Shown here: one piece after another, positions 1 through 8,575 of the stretch
Position numbering within the stretch: the first letter of the stretch is position 1
Layout of the letters: each line of letters begins with the position of its first letter
NCBI GenBank assembly: GCA_903851305.1
Contig: CAINNX010000065.1
Span: 1-61,023, forward strand
Origin: an uncultured Hyphomicrobiales bacterium
GTDB taxonomy: Bacteria; Pseudomonadota; Alphaproteobacteria; Rhizobiales; Beijerinckiaceae
Direction: 5' to 3'
DNA length: 61,023 bases
Program-made: the position numbers and the translations under genes
Notes under the pieces: generated by a model
What the model was told of the DNA's origin: nothing
Seen by the model: only the letters and a program-made list of their open reading frames with translations
Database searches by the model: none

Positions 1-1224
1 CATTGTCTTTTGCAGCATCACAAGTTCGGTGCGCGTTTTCATTTCGAAAATGGCGGTGATCTCGAAGAGAAGTGTCAAAAGCTTGGCCATGGAAATCTGA
101 TCAGCTGTGCGTGAATGAATGGGCTCGCCAATCGCGCGCACAGCTTGGGCAAAATGGTCGATGTCAAATGTCTCGGGCACATAGCCGGCTTCAAAATGCA
201 CTTCAGCCACGCGCCGGTAATTGCGGGTGATAAAGCCATAAAGAATCTCGGCCAGAAAACGCCGCTCTTTGTGGCCCAGTCGGCCTGTGATGCCGAAGTC
301 CACGGCAACCAAGCGACCCTGCGGGTCCATAAACAAATTGCCCTGGTGCATGTCGGCATGAAAGAAGCCGTCACGCAAAGCATGACGCAAAAAGGATTGA
401 ATGACGGTGCTGCCCAAGAGCGGCAGATCATGCCCCGCACGCCTCAAGGCCTCGAGATCTGTCAGCGGAATTCCATCAACCCATTCAAGGGTCAAAACTT
501 CCTTGGTGGTGCGATCCCAATCAACGGAGGGAATCCGAAAGTCGGGGTCACCGGCAACATTTTCCGCAAATTCAGATGCGGCTGCTGCCTCAAGCCGGAA
601 ATCCATTTCCATCCTGACGGAGCGCGCCAAAGTGTCGACCACCTCCACAGGACGCAGGCGATGCGCATCAGGAAAATGTTCTTCAGCAAAACGAGCGGCC
701 GCATACATGTCCGACAAATCACGCGCAAAGCGATTTTGTACGCCCGGACGCAACACCTTTACCGCCACATCGCGTTCACCGTGAATATCTTTGACACGAG
801 CGCGATGAACCTGAGCGATAGAGGCCGCAGCAACAGCTGGCCCGAATTCGACATAGACATCTTTCAAGGGACGCCCAAAAGCAGCTGCCACTTGCGCTTC
901 TGCGATGGCTTGCGGGAAGGGCTCCATGCGATCTTGCAAAAATTCAAGATCACGCACCACCGCTGGCCCAACGACATCAGGCCGTGTTGCCAGAAACTGA
1001 CCGAGCTTCACATAGGACGGGCCCAATCGGCTGATAGCAACCGCCAAGCGTGCGGACTGCGCTTCGGCGCCACGGCGCGCAATAAGACGTGCAAGCGCCA
1101 AAGGCAACCGCGCAGTAGGCGGCAACATCACGGGATCGACGTTTGAAAAAACGCCTTCGCGCGCCAACACAAAGCCTGCGCGACCGAGCCGCCAAAGATG
1201 ACCAATTTTGCTGAACAAGGCCAT
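1..1224 (-). CDS. ubiB: UbiB-family ubiquinone biosynthesis protein (partial, C-terminus off the left edge)
   Basis: Atypical protein-kinase-like (ADCK/UbiB) protein needed for ubiquinone synthesis and lipid handling at the inner membrane. Reading from ATG at 1224, 408 codons stay open to position 1, so the end of the gene is missing; the family is usually around 500 residues or more. Visible family motifs are the KxGQ signature KLGQ at residues 73-76, the alanine-rich loop AAASIAQVH at 132-140, a lysine in VAVKVLRPG near 156, and HADMHQGNL followed by VAVDFG about 120 residues before the cut. ubiE ends 2 nt before this start, so the two genes are almost certainly co-transcribed and act in the same pathway. 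Confidence 0.93.
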   Translation of the reverse strand, partial: MALFSKIGHLWRLGRAGFVLAREGVFSNVDPVMLPPTARLPLALARLIARRGAEAQSARLAVAISRLGPSYVKLGQFLATRPDVVGPAVVRDLEFLQDRMEPFPQAIAEAQVAAAFGRPLKDVYVEFGPAVAAASIAQVHRARVKDIHGERDVAVKVLRPGVQNRFARDLSDMYAAARFAEEHFPDAHRLRPVEVVDTLARSVRMEMDFRLEAAAASEFAENVAGDPDFRIPSVDWDRTTKEVLTLEWVDGIPLTDLEALRRAGHDLPLLGSTVIQSFLRHALRDGFFHADMHQGNLFMDPQGRLVAVDFGITGRLGHKERRFLAEILYGFITRNYRRVAEVHFEAGYVPETFDIDHFAQAVRAIGEPIHSRTADQISMAKLLTLLFEITAIFEMKTRTELVMLQKTM

Positions 1225-1226
1225 AT

Positions 1227-2006
1227 TTACAGCTTCCAACCCGAATGAATGGCCACAACGCCACCGGTCAGACGCGTGTAAGAAGCCCTTTTGAAACCGG
1301 CTTCTTCGATCATGTCCCGGAAAACTTCAGGGTGCGGAAATTTGCGGATCGACTCAACAAGATAGCGATAGGGATGTCCATCGCCTGTGACAGCTTTGCC
1401 AATCGCAGGAATCGCCGTGAAGGAATAGGCATCATAAATTTTATCAAGGCCGGGAATATCGACAGCCGAAAACTCAAGGCACAGAAAACGGCCGCCGCGC
1501 TTCAACACACGATAGGCTTCGGCCAGCGCAAGATCGATGCGCGGAACATTGCGGATACCAAAAGCGATGGTATAGGAATCAAAAGTTTTGTCAGGCAGCG
1601 GCAATTGTTCCGCATTGGCTTCGACAAAGGTAAGTTTGCCAGCAATATCGCGCTGCGCTGCGCGCTCTTCACCCACACGTAGCATCTCACCATTAATGTC
1701 GAGAATGGTGACATCCGTTTCAGGGCCACCTGCATCTGCGATGCGGAACGCTACATCACCCGTGCCGCCTGCAACATCAAGATGACGGAAGGGGCGATTA
1801 CGGGGCGGCTTGACCATTGAGACCAGCACATCCTTCCAGGCCCGATGCAGGCCAGCGGACATGAAATCATTCATCAAGTCATAGCGATCAGCTACCTTGT
1901 GAAACACATCGTCCACCAAGGCCTGCTTCTGGCCAAGACGCACAGTGGAGAAACCGAAATGGGTCTCCTCGTCGGGACGCGGGGCGGAAGAAGATGCGTG
2001 ATCCAT
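1227..2006 (-). CDS. ubiE: Ubiquinone/menaquinone C-methyltransferase UbiE
   Basis: SAM-dependent C-methyltransferase acting on the benzoquinol ring in ubiquinone synthesis. The 259-residue protein has the SAM-binding loop [14 protein letters not shown], the motif [10 protein letters not shown], and the family C-terminal stretch with [11 protein letters not shown]. The frame is open 27 codons further upstream, but I chose ATG at 2006 because GGAG lies 6 nt before it and the length then fits UbiE (about 250 residues). It is followed after 2 nt by ubiB and faces mutM divergently. Confidence 0.95.
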   Translation of the reverse strand: MDHASSSAPRPDEETHFGFSTVRLGQKQALVDDVFHKVADRYDLMNDFMSAGLHRAWKDVLVSMVKPPRNRPFRHLDVAGGTGDVAFRIADAGGPETDVTILDINGEMLRVGEERAAQRDIAGKLTFVEANAEQLPLPDKTFDSYTIAFGIRNVPRIDLALAEAYRVLKRGGRFLCLEFSAVDIPGLDKIYDAYSFTAIPAIGKAVTGDGHPYRYLVESIRKFPHPEVFRDMIEEAGFKRASYTRLTGGVVAIHSGWKL

Positions 2007-2104
2007 GACTGTCTCCAAAGCGGGCGGGACCATAGCGCGACATCTGCGAATTGACCATGTAGGATTATCATCTGAGATCAAAGCCAAAGAGCGCTGGACC
2101 TGCC

Positions 2105-2986
2105 ATGCCCGAACTGCCCGAGGTCGAGACTGTCCGCAGGGGACTTGAGCCCGCCATGGTGGGTCAAAAAATCAATAAAGTGGAACAGCGTCGGCCAGAC
2201 CTACGCTTTCCGCTGCCTGAGCGCTTTCCTGAGCGCCTGACAGGGCGGACCATCACCGGGCTGTCTCGCCGGGCCAAATATCTTTTGGCCCACCTCGATG
2301 ATGGGGTCGTCTTGGTCTGCCATTTGGGGATGAGTGGCTCGTTCCGGGTCGAGGAAGGGCCAAAAAGCCTCCAGCCGGGACAATTCCACCACGAGCGATC
2401 GAAGGCTCTGGCCCATGACCATATCGTGCTCCATCTCTCAAGCGGCGCCCGGGTCACCTATAATGACCCACGTCGCTTTGGCTTTATGGATCTGATCCCG
2501 CAGCCCACCCTCTCTGAACACCCGTTTTTCCGCGATCTTGGCCTGGAGCCTCTGGGCAACGAGCTCGATGGGGCGCATCTCGCTAACCTGTTCAAGGGGC
2601 GTAAGGCCCCACTCAAAGCAGCCTTGCTCGACCAGCGCCTTATTGCCGGGCTCGGCAATATTTACGTCTGTGAATCCCTTCACCGCTCAGGCCTGTCGCC
2701 CAAACGGGCCGCCGGGACCTTAGCTCGCAAGTCAGGTGCGCCAACCACGGGAGCCGGACGGCTGGCCGCCAATATCCGCTTGGTCCTTCAAGATGCCGTC
2801 CAAGCGGGTGGGTCGTCCTTGCGCGACCATCGACAGACGGATGGGTCCCTTGGCTATTTCCAGCACAATTTCCGTGTCTATGACCAAGAGGGGAAACCCT
2901 GCCCGACGAGCGGGTGTGACGGCACAGTCCGCCGGATTGTACAAAGTGGTCGCTCGACCTTCTACTGCCCGAAATGCCAGAAATGA
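2105..2986 (+). CDS. mutM: Formamidopyrimidine-DNA glycosylase (Fpg/MutM)
   Basis: Base-excision repair glycosylase/AP lyase that removes 8-oxoguanine and ring-opened purines. The 293-residue protein begins [16 protein letters not shown], which gives the catalytic Pro2 and Glu3 after Met removal. It carries the helix-two-turn-helix region [12 protein letters not shown] and ends in a zinc finger with Cys266, Cys271, Cys288 and Cys291. The first cysteine pair is spaced C-x4-C. It is divergent from ubiE-ubiB. In many rhizobia this neighbourhood continues to rpsT and dnaA; here a solute-binding protein follows instead. Confidence 0.95.
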   Translation: MPELPEVETVRRGLEPAMVGQKINKVEQRRPDLRFPLPERFPERLTGRTITGLSRRAKYLLAHLDDGVVLVCHLGMSGSFRVEEGPKSLQPGQFHHERSKALAHDHIVLHLSSGARVTYNDPRRFGFMDLIPQPTLSEHPFFRDLGLEPLGNELDGAHLANLFKGRKAPLKAALLDQRLIAGLGNIYVCESLHRSGLSPKRAAGTLARKSGAPTTGAGRLAANIRLVLQDAVQAGGSSLRDHRQTDGSLGYFQHNFRVYDQEGKPCPTSGCDGTVRRIVQSGRSTFYCPKCQK

Positions 2987-3043
2987 GATAAGACGGTCAC
3001 AACGAGCCGGAAAACCGGCCGAAAATATAATGGGAGGAACTTG

Positions 3044-4048
3044 ATGAAGCTGACATCACTGGTCTCGCTGGCAGCCCTGCTCGCAGCCTCAACCGCGCAA
3101 GCCGACGCCGTCTCGGATTTTTATCACGGCAAAACCGTGAACGTGCTGATCGGTGTGGCCGTTGGTGGCGAATATGACCTGCATGCGCGCGTCGTCTCCC
3201 GCTATCTCGGCAAATATGTTCCCGGCAATCCCGCTGTCGTGCCGCAAAATATGACCGGCGCTGGCGGGTTAAAAATGGCGAACTATCTCTTCGAAGTCGC
3301 CGCCCGTGATGGCACCAATATTGGCATGATCGCCAATACATTTCCAGCCATGCAGGCCGCAGGCGTGAAGGGCGTCATGTTCGATGCCAACCAATTCCAA
3401 TGGATTGGTTCGATCTGCCCGACGGTTGAGACGATGACCGTCTGGAAAACCACTGGCGTCAAATCCATTGAGGATGCGCGCAACAAAGAAGTGATTGCGG
3501 GTGCAACAGGCCGCGGCGCGATCACTTATATGTTCCCGGCTATGCTGAATGAATTTGCCGGAACCAAATTCAAAATTGTTACCGGCTATCCCGGTGGCAA
3601 CGACGTCAATCTTGCGATGGAACGCGGCGAAGTTGGTGCGCGCAACAATACATGGTCTAGCTGGAAAGTGACCAAGCCCAACTGGCTGGCCAATAAAGAT
3701 ATTACGGTCATCGTGCAGGCTGGTCCAAAAGCTGCCGATCTTCCTGGCGTGCCATCAATCGAGGATGTCATCCCCGATGCAGACAATCGCAAGATTGTGG
3801 AACTGCTCGTATCAGGCACGCTGCTTGGACGCCCGTTGGCGACAACGCCTGGTGTGCCAGCCGAGCGTGTGAAAGCCCTGCGCGATGCATTTGATGCTGT
3901 GATGAAAGATCCTGACTTCTTGAAAGAGGTGGGGGCAGCAAATATTGAGGTCGATCCTGTTCGTGGTGTTACGATGCAAGAGGTCGTCAAAAAAGTGCTG
4001 GCAACGCCCAAACGTCTGGCTGAAAAAGCCCGCGATCTCATCGAATAA
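3044..4048 (+). CDS. TctC/Bug-family periplasmic substrate-binding protein (orphan)
   Basis: Periplasmic solute-binding protein of the tripartite tricarboxylate transporter (TctC, or Bug) family, which usually binds small carboxylates. The 334-residue protein has a signal peptide (MKLTSLVSLAALLAASTAQA), then FYHGKTVNVLIGVAVGGEYD, the ligand-loop style PGNPAVVPQNMTGAGG and TGYPGGNDVNLAMERGEV. ATG at 3044 is preferred over the in-frame TTG at 3041 because GGAGG sits 6 nt upstream. No TctA or TctB membrane genes are nearby, so it must use a transporter encoded elsewhere or act as a sensor. The ligand cannot be read from the sequence. Confidence 0.85.
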   Translation: MKLTSLVSLAALLAASTAQADAVSDFYHGKTVNVLIGVAVGGEYDLHARVVSRYLGKYVPGNPAVVPQNMTGAGGLKMANYLFEVAARDGTNIGMIANTFPAMQAAGVKGVMFDANQFQWIGSICPTVETMTVWKTTGVKSIEDARNKEVIAGATGRGAITYMFPAMLNEFAGTKFKIVTGYPGGNDVNLAMERGEVGARNNTWSSWKVTKPNWLANKDITVIVQAGPKAADLPGVPSIEDVIPDADNRKIVELLVSGTLLGRPLATTPGVPAERVKALRDAFDAVMKDPDFLKEVGAANIEVDPVRGVTMQEVVKKVLATPKRLAEKARDLIE

Positions 4049-4075
4049 AAAAGGCGGGTTAAACCCGCCCTTTTT
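4047..4075. terminator. Bidirectional intrinsic terminator between the two binding-protein genes
   Basis: Stem GGCGGG (4053-4058) and CCCGCC (4064-4069) with a 5-nt loop is flanked by A-rich sequence on the left and TTTTT on the right, so it has a U tract in both directions. The minus-strand stop codon of the PotF-like gene (4074-4076) lies inside the T run. It separates two convergent genes. Confidence 0.85.
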
Positions 4076-5165
4076 ATTTACCTGTCTTCACGCGCGTCCA
4101 TTCACGCGTCACTAGACGTTGCGTTTGCGCATCATAGGGCGTGATGGTGAACAGCCGAGCCATGGTTCCTTCATCGGGATAAATCGCAGGATTTTCAAGC
4201 ACGCTTTTTTCAACAAACGGCTTTGAATCAATCACGCCATTGGCATAATTGGTAATACTGCTGTTGCGCGCAGCCACCTGCGGGCGCAGCATAAAGTCGA
4301 TAAACCTATATGCCTCGGAAACGTGCGGTGCATCTTTCGGAATGGCGAAAGCATCGAACGTCATCAGCGTGCCTTCTTTCGGAATCGTATAATTGATTTT
4401 AATTCCGTTCTTGGCATCCTCAGCTCGTGTGCGTGCCTGGAATGTATCCCCCGCCCAACCAATTGCCAGACAAATATCCCCATTGGCCAGCGCGTTGATA
4501 TACTCGGAAGAATGGAATTTTTTTACGTAAGGACGGACTTGCGCAATCAATGACGTAGCCTTGCGAATATCGTCCGGTTTTTTCGAATCCGGGTTAAGCC
4601 CAAGATATCGCAGAGCGACCGAGATGAGATCTTCTGGGCTATCGAGAAAATAAACTCCGCAATCAGCGATTTTCTTGATCAATTCCGGCTTGAAGACAAT
4701 GTCCCACGTATCGATGGGCATCACGCCAAGGCGCTGCGCAACTTTATCGATATTGTAGGACAGGCCTGTCGTGTACCACATATATGTCACGGCATATTTA
4801 TTGCCGGGATCATAAACGGCCAGCCGCGCAGCCACCTCTTGCCAGATACCTTTGGCATTTGGAAGTTTATGCACATCGAGCTGCTGAAAAATTCCTGCCT
4901 GAATTTGTCTTTGCAGAAACGTGCCTGACGGAACGACGATGTCGTAACCCGTATTGCCTGCCAGCAATTTGGCCTCCAGCATTTCATTGGAATCATATGT
5001 GTCGTAGACAATTTTAATGCCCGTCTCGCGGGTAAATTCCTCAAGCAATTTTGTATCGATATAATCCGTCCAATTATAGACGTTGAGAATACGCTCCTGC
5101 GCAAATGCTGGTGAAACAAACAGACCAAGCCCCACCAAACAAAATCCGAACATGCGCTTCAACAT
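4074..5165 (-). CDS. potF: PotF-like putrescine/polyamine periplasmic binding protein
   Basis: Periplasmic binding protein of the spermidine/putrescine ABC-transporter type, 363 residues. A signal peptide ends near FVSPAFA. The mature part opens with LNVYNWTDYI, where N31-W32-T33-D34 corresponds to the ligand-contacting NWSD of PotF. It continues with VVYD-type YDTYDSNEMLEAKLLAGNTG, VVPSGTFLQRQ and YMWYTTGLSYN, all PotF-like. The SD GAGG lies 8 nt upstream of the ATG. No PotG/H/I genes follow. It sits 10 nt downstream of an aminotransferase on the same strand, which suggests a shared transcript and amine or amino-acid metabolism, but the ligand is inferred only from similarity. Confidence 0.8.
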   Translation of the reverse strand: MLKRMFGFCLVGLGLFVSPAFAQERILNVYNWTDYIDTKLLEEFTRETGIKIVYDTYDSNEMLEAKLLAGNTGYDIVVPSGTFLQRQIQAGIFQQLDVHKLPNAKGIWQEVAARLAVYDPGNKYAVTYMWYTTGLSYNIDKVAQRLGVMPIDTWDIVFKPELIKKIADCGVYFLDSPEDLISVALRYLGLNPDSKKPDDIRKATSLIAQVRPYVKKFHSSEYINALANGDICLAIGWAGDTFQARTRAEDAKNGIKINYTIPKEGTLMTFDAFAIPKDAPHVSEAYRFIDFMLRPQVAARNSSITNYANGVIDSKPFVEKSVLENPAIYPDEGTMARLFTITPYDAQTQRLVTREWTRVKTGK

Positions 5166-5175
5166 AACGCTTTCC

Positions 5176-6327
5176 TCACGACCTGCAGATGGCTCGCGCC
5201 AAACGCGTGAGGCCTTCGTCTAATGTTGAGTCTTTTTTTGCAAAACAAAGTCGAATGACGTTTTTCACGGGGTTCTGCGCATAGAACGCTGAAACCGGAA
5301 TCGCAGCTACTTTGTGCTCCGTTACAAGCCGCTTGCAAAAAGCAAAATCATCCGTCTCGCCAAGGGCTGAAATATCAATGTTCAAAAAATAAGTGCCTTG
5401 GCTTGGAATTACATCAAATCCCAATGTGCGCAGACCATCGGTCAAGCGGTCGCGGCTTTTTTGAAATCCTGCTCGCATGTCAGCAAAATACAGCGCATCT
5501 TTCATAAGGCCGTAAGCCACAGCCGACTGCAGATTGGGTGGTGTCGTGAAGGTCAAAAACTGATGCGCTTTGGAAACGATACGCATCAAATCAGGTGCAG
5601 CAACAACCAAACCGATTTTCCATCCCGTGAGAGAGAAAATTTTTCCGGCAGATCCAATCTTGATGGTACGCTCGCGCATGCCCGGGATCGACATCAGTGG
5701 GACATGCTGATGATCATCGAACACAATATGTTCCCAAACCTCATCACTGATGCAAACCGCATCAAATTTAACGCAATAGCGTGCAAGCATTTCCAGAAGG
5801 TGGCGCGGCAAAACCGTGCCTGTGGGGTTCAGTGGGGTGTTGATCAAAACAGCCTTGGTCTTTGGACTGAAGACGGCATCGAGATCTTCTTGGGTAAAAT
5901 GCCAATGAGGCGGCTTCAACGTGACAAGTCTAGGAATGGCGCCAGCCAGTTTCACCATCGGCAAATAGGAATCATAGACTGGTTGAAAGAGCACAACTTC
6001 ATCACCCGGACAGACAGTTGCCAGAATCGCTGCCGTCAGGGCTTCGGTCGCGCCCGATGTCACCATGGTCTCGCGCTGGGCATCAATAGAAAGACCGTGG
6101 AAGCGTCCGTAGTGAGCGGCAATCGCCTCGCGCAATTCGGGAATGCCCATCATCGAAGGGTATTGATTATAGCCAAACACTGAGGCTTCAGCCGCCTTAC
6201 GACGTACATCTTCCGGACCGGGGTCATCCGGGAAACCTTGGCCGAGATTAATCGCGTCATGCTCGCGCGCGAGCGACGACATCATTTCGAAAATAGTGGT
6301 TGGAAGATCAGCAAAAAGCGGGTTCAT
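5176..6327 (-). CDS. PLP-dependent class I/II aminotransferase (kynurenine/methionine aminotransferase-like)
   Basis: Fold-type I aminotransferase of 383 residues. It shows INLGQGFPD, YNQYPSMMGIPELREAIA, VTSGATEAL, NTPLNPTG, the PLP-contacting SDEVW around residue 195, and the Schiff-base lysine K229 in GSAGKIFSLTGWKIG. This pattern resembles the KAT/YbdL group that transaminates kynurenine, methionine and similar amino acids. It is the first gene of a likely two-gene unit with the PotF-like binding protein (10-nt gap), so an amine-derived substrate is possible. The precise substrate cannot be read from the sequence. Confidence 0.85.
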   Translation of the reverse strand: MNPLFADLPTTIFEMMSSLAREHDAINLGQGFPDDPGPEDVRRKAAEASVFGYNQYPSMMGIPELREAIAAHYGRFHGLSIDAQRETMVTSGATEALTAAILATVCPGDEVVLFQPVYDSYLPMVKLAGAIPRLVTLKPPHWHFTQEDLDAVFSPKTKAVLINTPLNPTGTVLPRHLLEMLARYCVKFDAVCISDEVWEHIVFDDHQHVPLMSIPGMRERTIKIGSAGKIFSLTGWKIGLVVAAPDLMRIVSKAHQFLTFTTPPNLQSAVAYGLMKDALYFADMRAGFQKSRDRLTDGLRTLGFDVIPSQGTYFLNIDISALGETDDFAFCKRLVTEHKVAAIPVSAFYAQNPVKNVIRLCFAKKDSTLDEGLTRLARAICRS

Positions 6328-6421
6328 TGGCCTCGCGCAGTCCTCAAAATACCTGACTCGCTCTACTTCCTAGCATGGGTTGTGATCGGCTAGAAGATTG
6401 TCGTCTCCATGCAATGTCCGA

Positions 6422-6997
6422 TCAGCGCGGTGCGCGCTTGGCCAGAATTCGCTGCAACGTGCGCCGGTGCATATTGAGGCGTCGCGCTGTCTCGGACACA
6501 TTGCGGCCGCACAATTCATAAATGCGCTGGATATGCTCCCAGCGTACGCGATCGGCAGACATCGGATTTTCAGGCAATTCAGACTTGTCATGCTTGATAG
6601 CCATCAAAGCATTGTAAATTTCATCCGCATCTGCAGGCTTGGCTAGATAGTCAAAAGCACCAAGCTTCACAGCCGTAACGGCGGTCACGATATTTCCATA
6701 GCCTGTGAGAATAATGCCGCGTGAATCGGGTCTCAGGGCCTTGAGTTCGGAAATAATATCGAGCCCATTTCCATCGCCCAATCGCATATCGATGATAGCA
6801 AAGGCTGGTGCGGATGTACGAATGGCTAGAAGACCCTCTGCCACAGTCTCAACGGGTGTAACCTGAAAGCCCCGCGTTTCCATAGCGCGGGTAAGACGCG
6901 TCAAAAAGGGGCGATCGTCATCGGCAATCAGCAACGTCTTGTCTTCGAGGCCAAAGACGCCACCCGGATTTTCGGCGAGTTTCAAGCTATCCATCAT
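6422..6997 (-). CDS. regA: Redox response regulator RegA/PrrA/ActR
   Basis: Output half of the global redox two-component system of alphaproteobacteria. In 191 residues it has a receiver domain with acidic pair D26/D27, phosphoacceptor D70 in IIDMRL, T98 and K120. After a short linker comes the compact Fis-type helix-turn-helix NVSETARRLNMHRRTLQRI (166-184), which is nearly invariant in RegA orthologues. Its start codon overlaps the regB stop in an ATGA, so translation is coupled. Known targets of the family include photosynthesis, carbon and nitrogen fixation, and respiratory genes; which apply here cannot be seen. Confidence 0.95.
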   Translation of the reverse strand: MMDSLKLAENPGGVFGLEDKTLLIADDDRPFLTRLTRAMETRGFQVTPVETVAEGLLAIRTSAPAFAIIDMRLGDGNGLDIISELKALRPDSRGIILTGYGNIVTAVTAVKLGAFDYLAKPADADEIYNALMAIKHDKSELPENPMSADRVRWEHIQRIYELCGRNVSETARRLNMHRRTLQRILAKRAPR

Positions 6998-8370
6998 GTT
7001 TCAATCCTCGGTTTCCCTTGGATATAGGCCTGTATTGCAGCGTTTCCATCCTCTTGCCCCTCTTGTGAGCGCGTCGGCTCAAACAGGCTGCGCGGCCAGG
7101 CAACAGAAATACGGGCGCCCGACTGGGGCTGGGGCCTGTTGGAGACGACAACACTGGCCCCCGAACGCTCCAGCAGTGTTTTTGCGATAAAGAGCCCAAG
7201 TCCCAGCCCGCCCTCGTCCGACTTGGCCCGACGATCCAGACCTTTTGTCGAAATATAAGGATCGCCCAAACGCGATAGCACTTCAGGCTGAAAACCGGGT
7301 CCGTCATCTTCAATCGTCAAGCGCACTTGGGCGGCGCCCCAGCGAATATGAATACCAACAGAGGATCCGGCGAAATCGATGGCGTTTTCGACAAGGTTAC
7401 CAAGGCCATACAGAATGCCCGGATTGCGTTGGCAGACGGGCTCGGGGCCGTCGCCAGACTTTTCTGTCACAAGTTTAACGCCAAAATCTCTTTGCGGAGC
7501 AATAACTTCTTCAACCAGCACTGAAATTGTCATGCGATCAAGCATGGTGCCCGTGTCGTTCCCCAATGATGCCAATTTACCCAGAATGGTTCGGCATCGC
7601 TGAACCTCCTGTGTGAGCAGAGCGAGATCGGCTGCAGCCTCGCTTCCATCTGGCAAAAGCTTGGCGAGGTCCTTCACGACCAAGGTGATGGTGGCAAGCG
7701 GGGTGCCAAGTTCATGTGCCGCAGCGGCTGCAAGGCCATCAAGCTGGGTGAGATGCTGTTCGCGCGCCAAAACGAGCTCCGTGGCCGCCAGCGCATCCGA
7801 TAACCGTCGCGCTTCATCGGCAACCCGAGCTGCATAAATCCCGATAAATGCCGTGCCCAAGACGATGGCTATCCAGATACCCGCCACATAAAGGACCGGC
7901 AATGCCATGGGTTCATCAAGCCGCCAGGGGAGGGGGTAATGAAACAGGGTCAGGAAGCTCGCCATAGCGACAACCAATGCACCCAGCAAAAGTGTCGCGG
8001 CCCCATTGAGCGAAACAGCCGCAATCATGACGGGCGCCAGAAACAACATGGCAAAAGGATTTTGCAGACCGCCCGTCAAAAACAACAGGCCGGAAAGCTG
8101 CAGGACATCATAGCAGAGCAGAATCAACGCCAGTCTGTCACCAAGCCGATGGCTGGCGGCAAAACGCAACCGGAGCCCGATATTCAGCCAAGCCGAAGCC
8201 GAAATGACTAAAAAACAAATGGTTAGAGGTAGAGAGAAACCCAGTGCGAAATGCGTGGTGAGAACTGCTAGAGACTGCCCAGCCACAGCCAGCCAACGCA
8301 GGCGCACAATAGTATCAACCCGCAACTGCCGGGCCCGTCTCCCAAGATCTAGTTCCCCAAGTTCACGCAT
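6994..8370 (-). CDS. regB: Redox sensor histidine kinase RegB/PrrB/ActS
   Basis: Membrane sensor kinase partner of RegA, 458 residues from ATG at 8370. A TTG three codons earlier is possible, and neither start has a strong SD. The N-terminal half has about six membrane segments and the quinone-site signature GGLQNPF (100-106). The dimerisation region has the H box AAAAHELGTPLATI with phosphoacceptor H219. It also has the conserved redox cysteine C259 in VQRCRTILGKL. The ATPase domain shows NLVENAIDFA, DDGPGF and GGLGLGLFIAKTLL. Both known redox inputs (quinone pool and the cysteine) are therefore retained. Confidence 0.95.
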   Translation of the reverse strand: MRELGELDLGRRARQLRVDTIVRLRWLAVAGQSLAVLTTHFALGFSLPLTICFLVISASAWLNIGLRLRFAASHRLGDRLALILLCYDVLQLSGLLFLTGGLQNPFAMLFLAPVMIAAVSLNGAATLLLGALVVAMASFLTLFHYPLPWRLDEPMALPVLYVAGIWIAIVLGTAFIGIYAARVADEARRLSDALAATELVLAREQHLTQLDGLAAAAAHELGTPLATITLVVKDLAKLLPDGSEAAADLALLTQEVQRCRTILGKLASLGNDTGTMLDRMTISVLVEEVIAPQRDFGVKLVTEKSGDGPEPVCQRNPGILYGLGNLVENAIDFAGSSVGIHIRWGAAQVRLTIEDDGPGFQPEVLSRLGDPYISTKGLDRRAKSDEGGLGLGLFIAKTLLERSGASVVVSNRPQPQSGARISVAWPRSLFEPTRSQEGQEDGNAAIQAYIQGKPRIET

Positions 8371-8485
8371 AGACCACAATTAGTCCCAAATCGCGCCCAC
8401 CGCCAGCGCATTGACCTAAGTAGGGTAGGGGGCGGCACCCACGTCTTGTGCTTTTGACGCACTTGCACAGTAGGAGGACAGGTTT

Positions 8486-8575
8486 ATGCTGCTATGCGAA
8501 AAGTTCACCAAAGCGCCCGAGTCTATCGAGCGGCTTTGCCTTGCTGCTTCGCAACATGAAGGGCTCTCTGCATGA
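8486..8575 (+). CDS. 29-codon leader reading frame translationally coupled to phaZ
   Basis: An ATG at 8486 is preceded by GGAGG with 8-nt spacing. It opens a frame of 29 sense codons (beginning MLLCEKFTKAPESIERLC) whose TGA at 8573-8575 overlaps the phaZ ATG at 8572 as ATGA. The strong SD and exact start/stop overlap are what one expects of a translated, coupled upstream ORF. I recognise no family. It could be a regulatory leader peptide, a small protein, or a chance frame whose SD recruits ribosomes for phaZ, which itself has only a weak SD. Confidence 0.5.
   Translation: MLLCEKFTKAPESIERLCLAASQHEGLSA

Noticed and set aside
115-1146. 343-codon plus-strand frame
   Set aside because: It lies antisense to ubiB, whose minus-strand frame gives a clear UbiB protein; the plus frame has no recognisable domain.
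5398-6183. 261-codon plus-strand frame
   Set aside because: Antisense to the aminotransferase gene, which has all class I motifs; the plus frame is a shadow.
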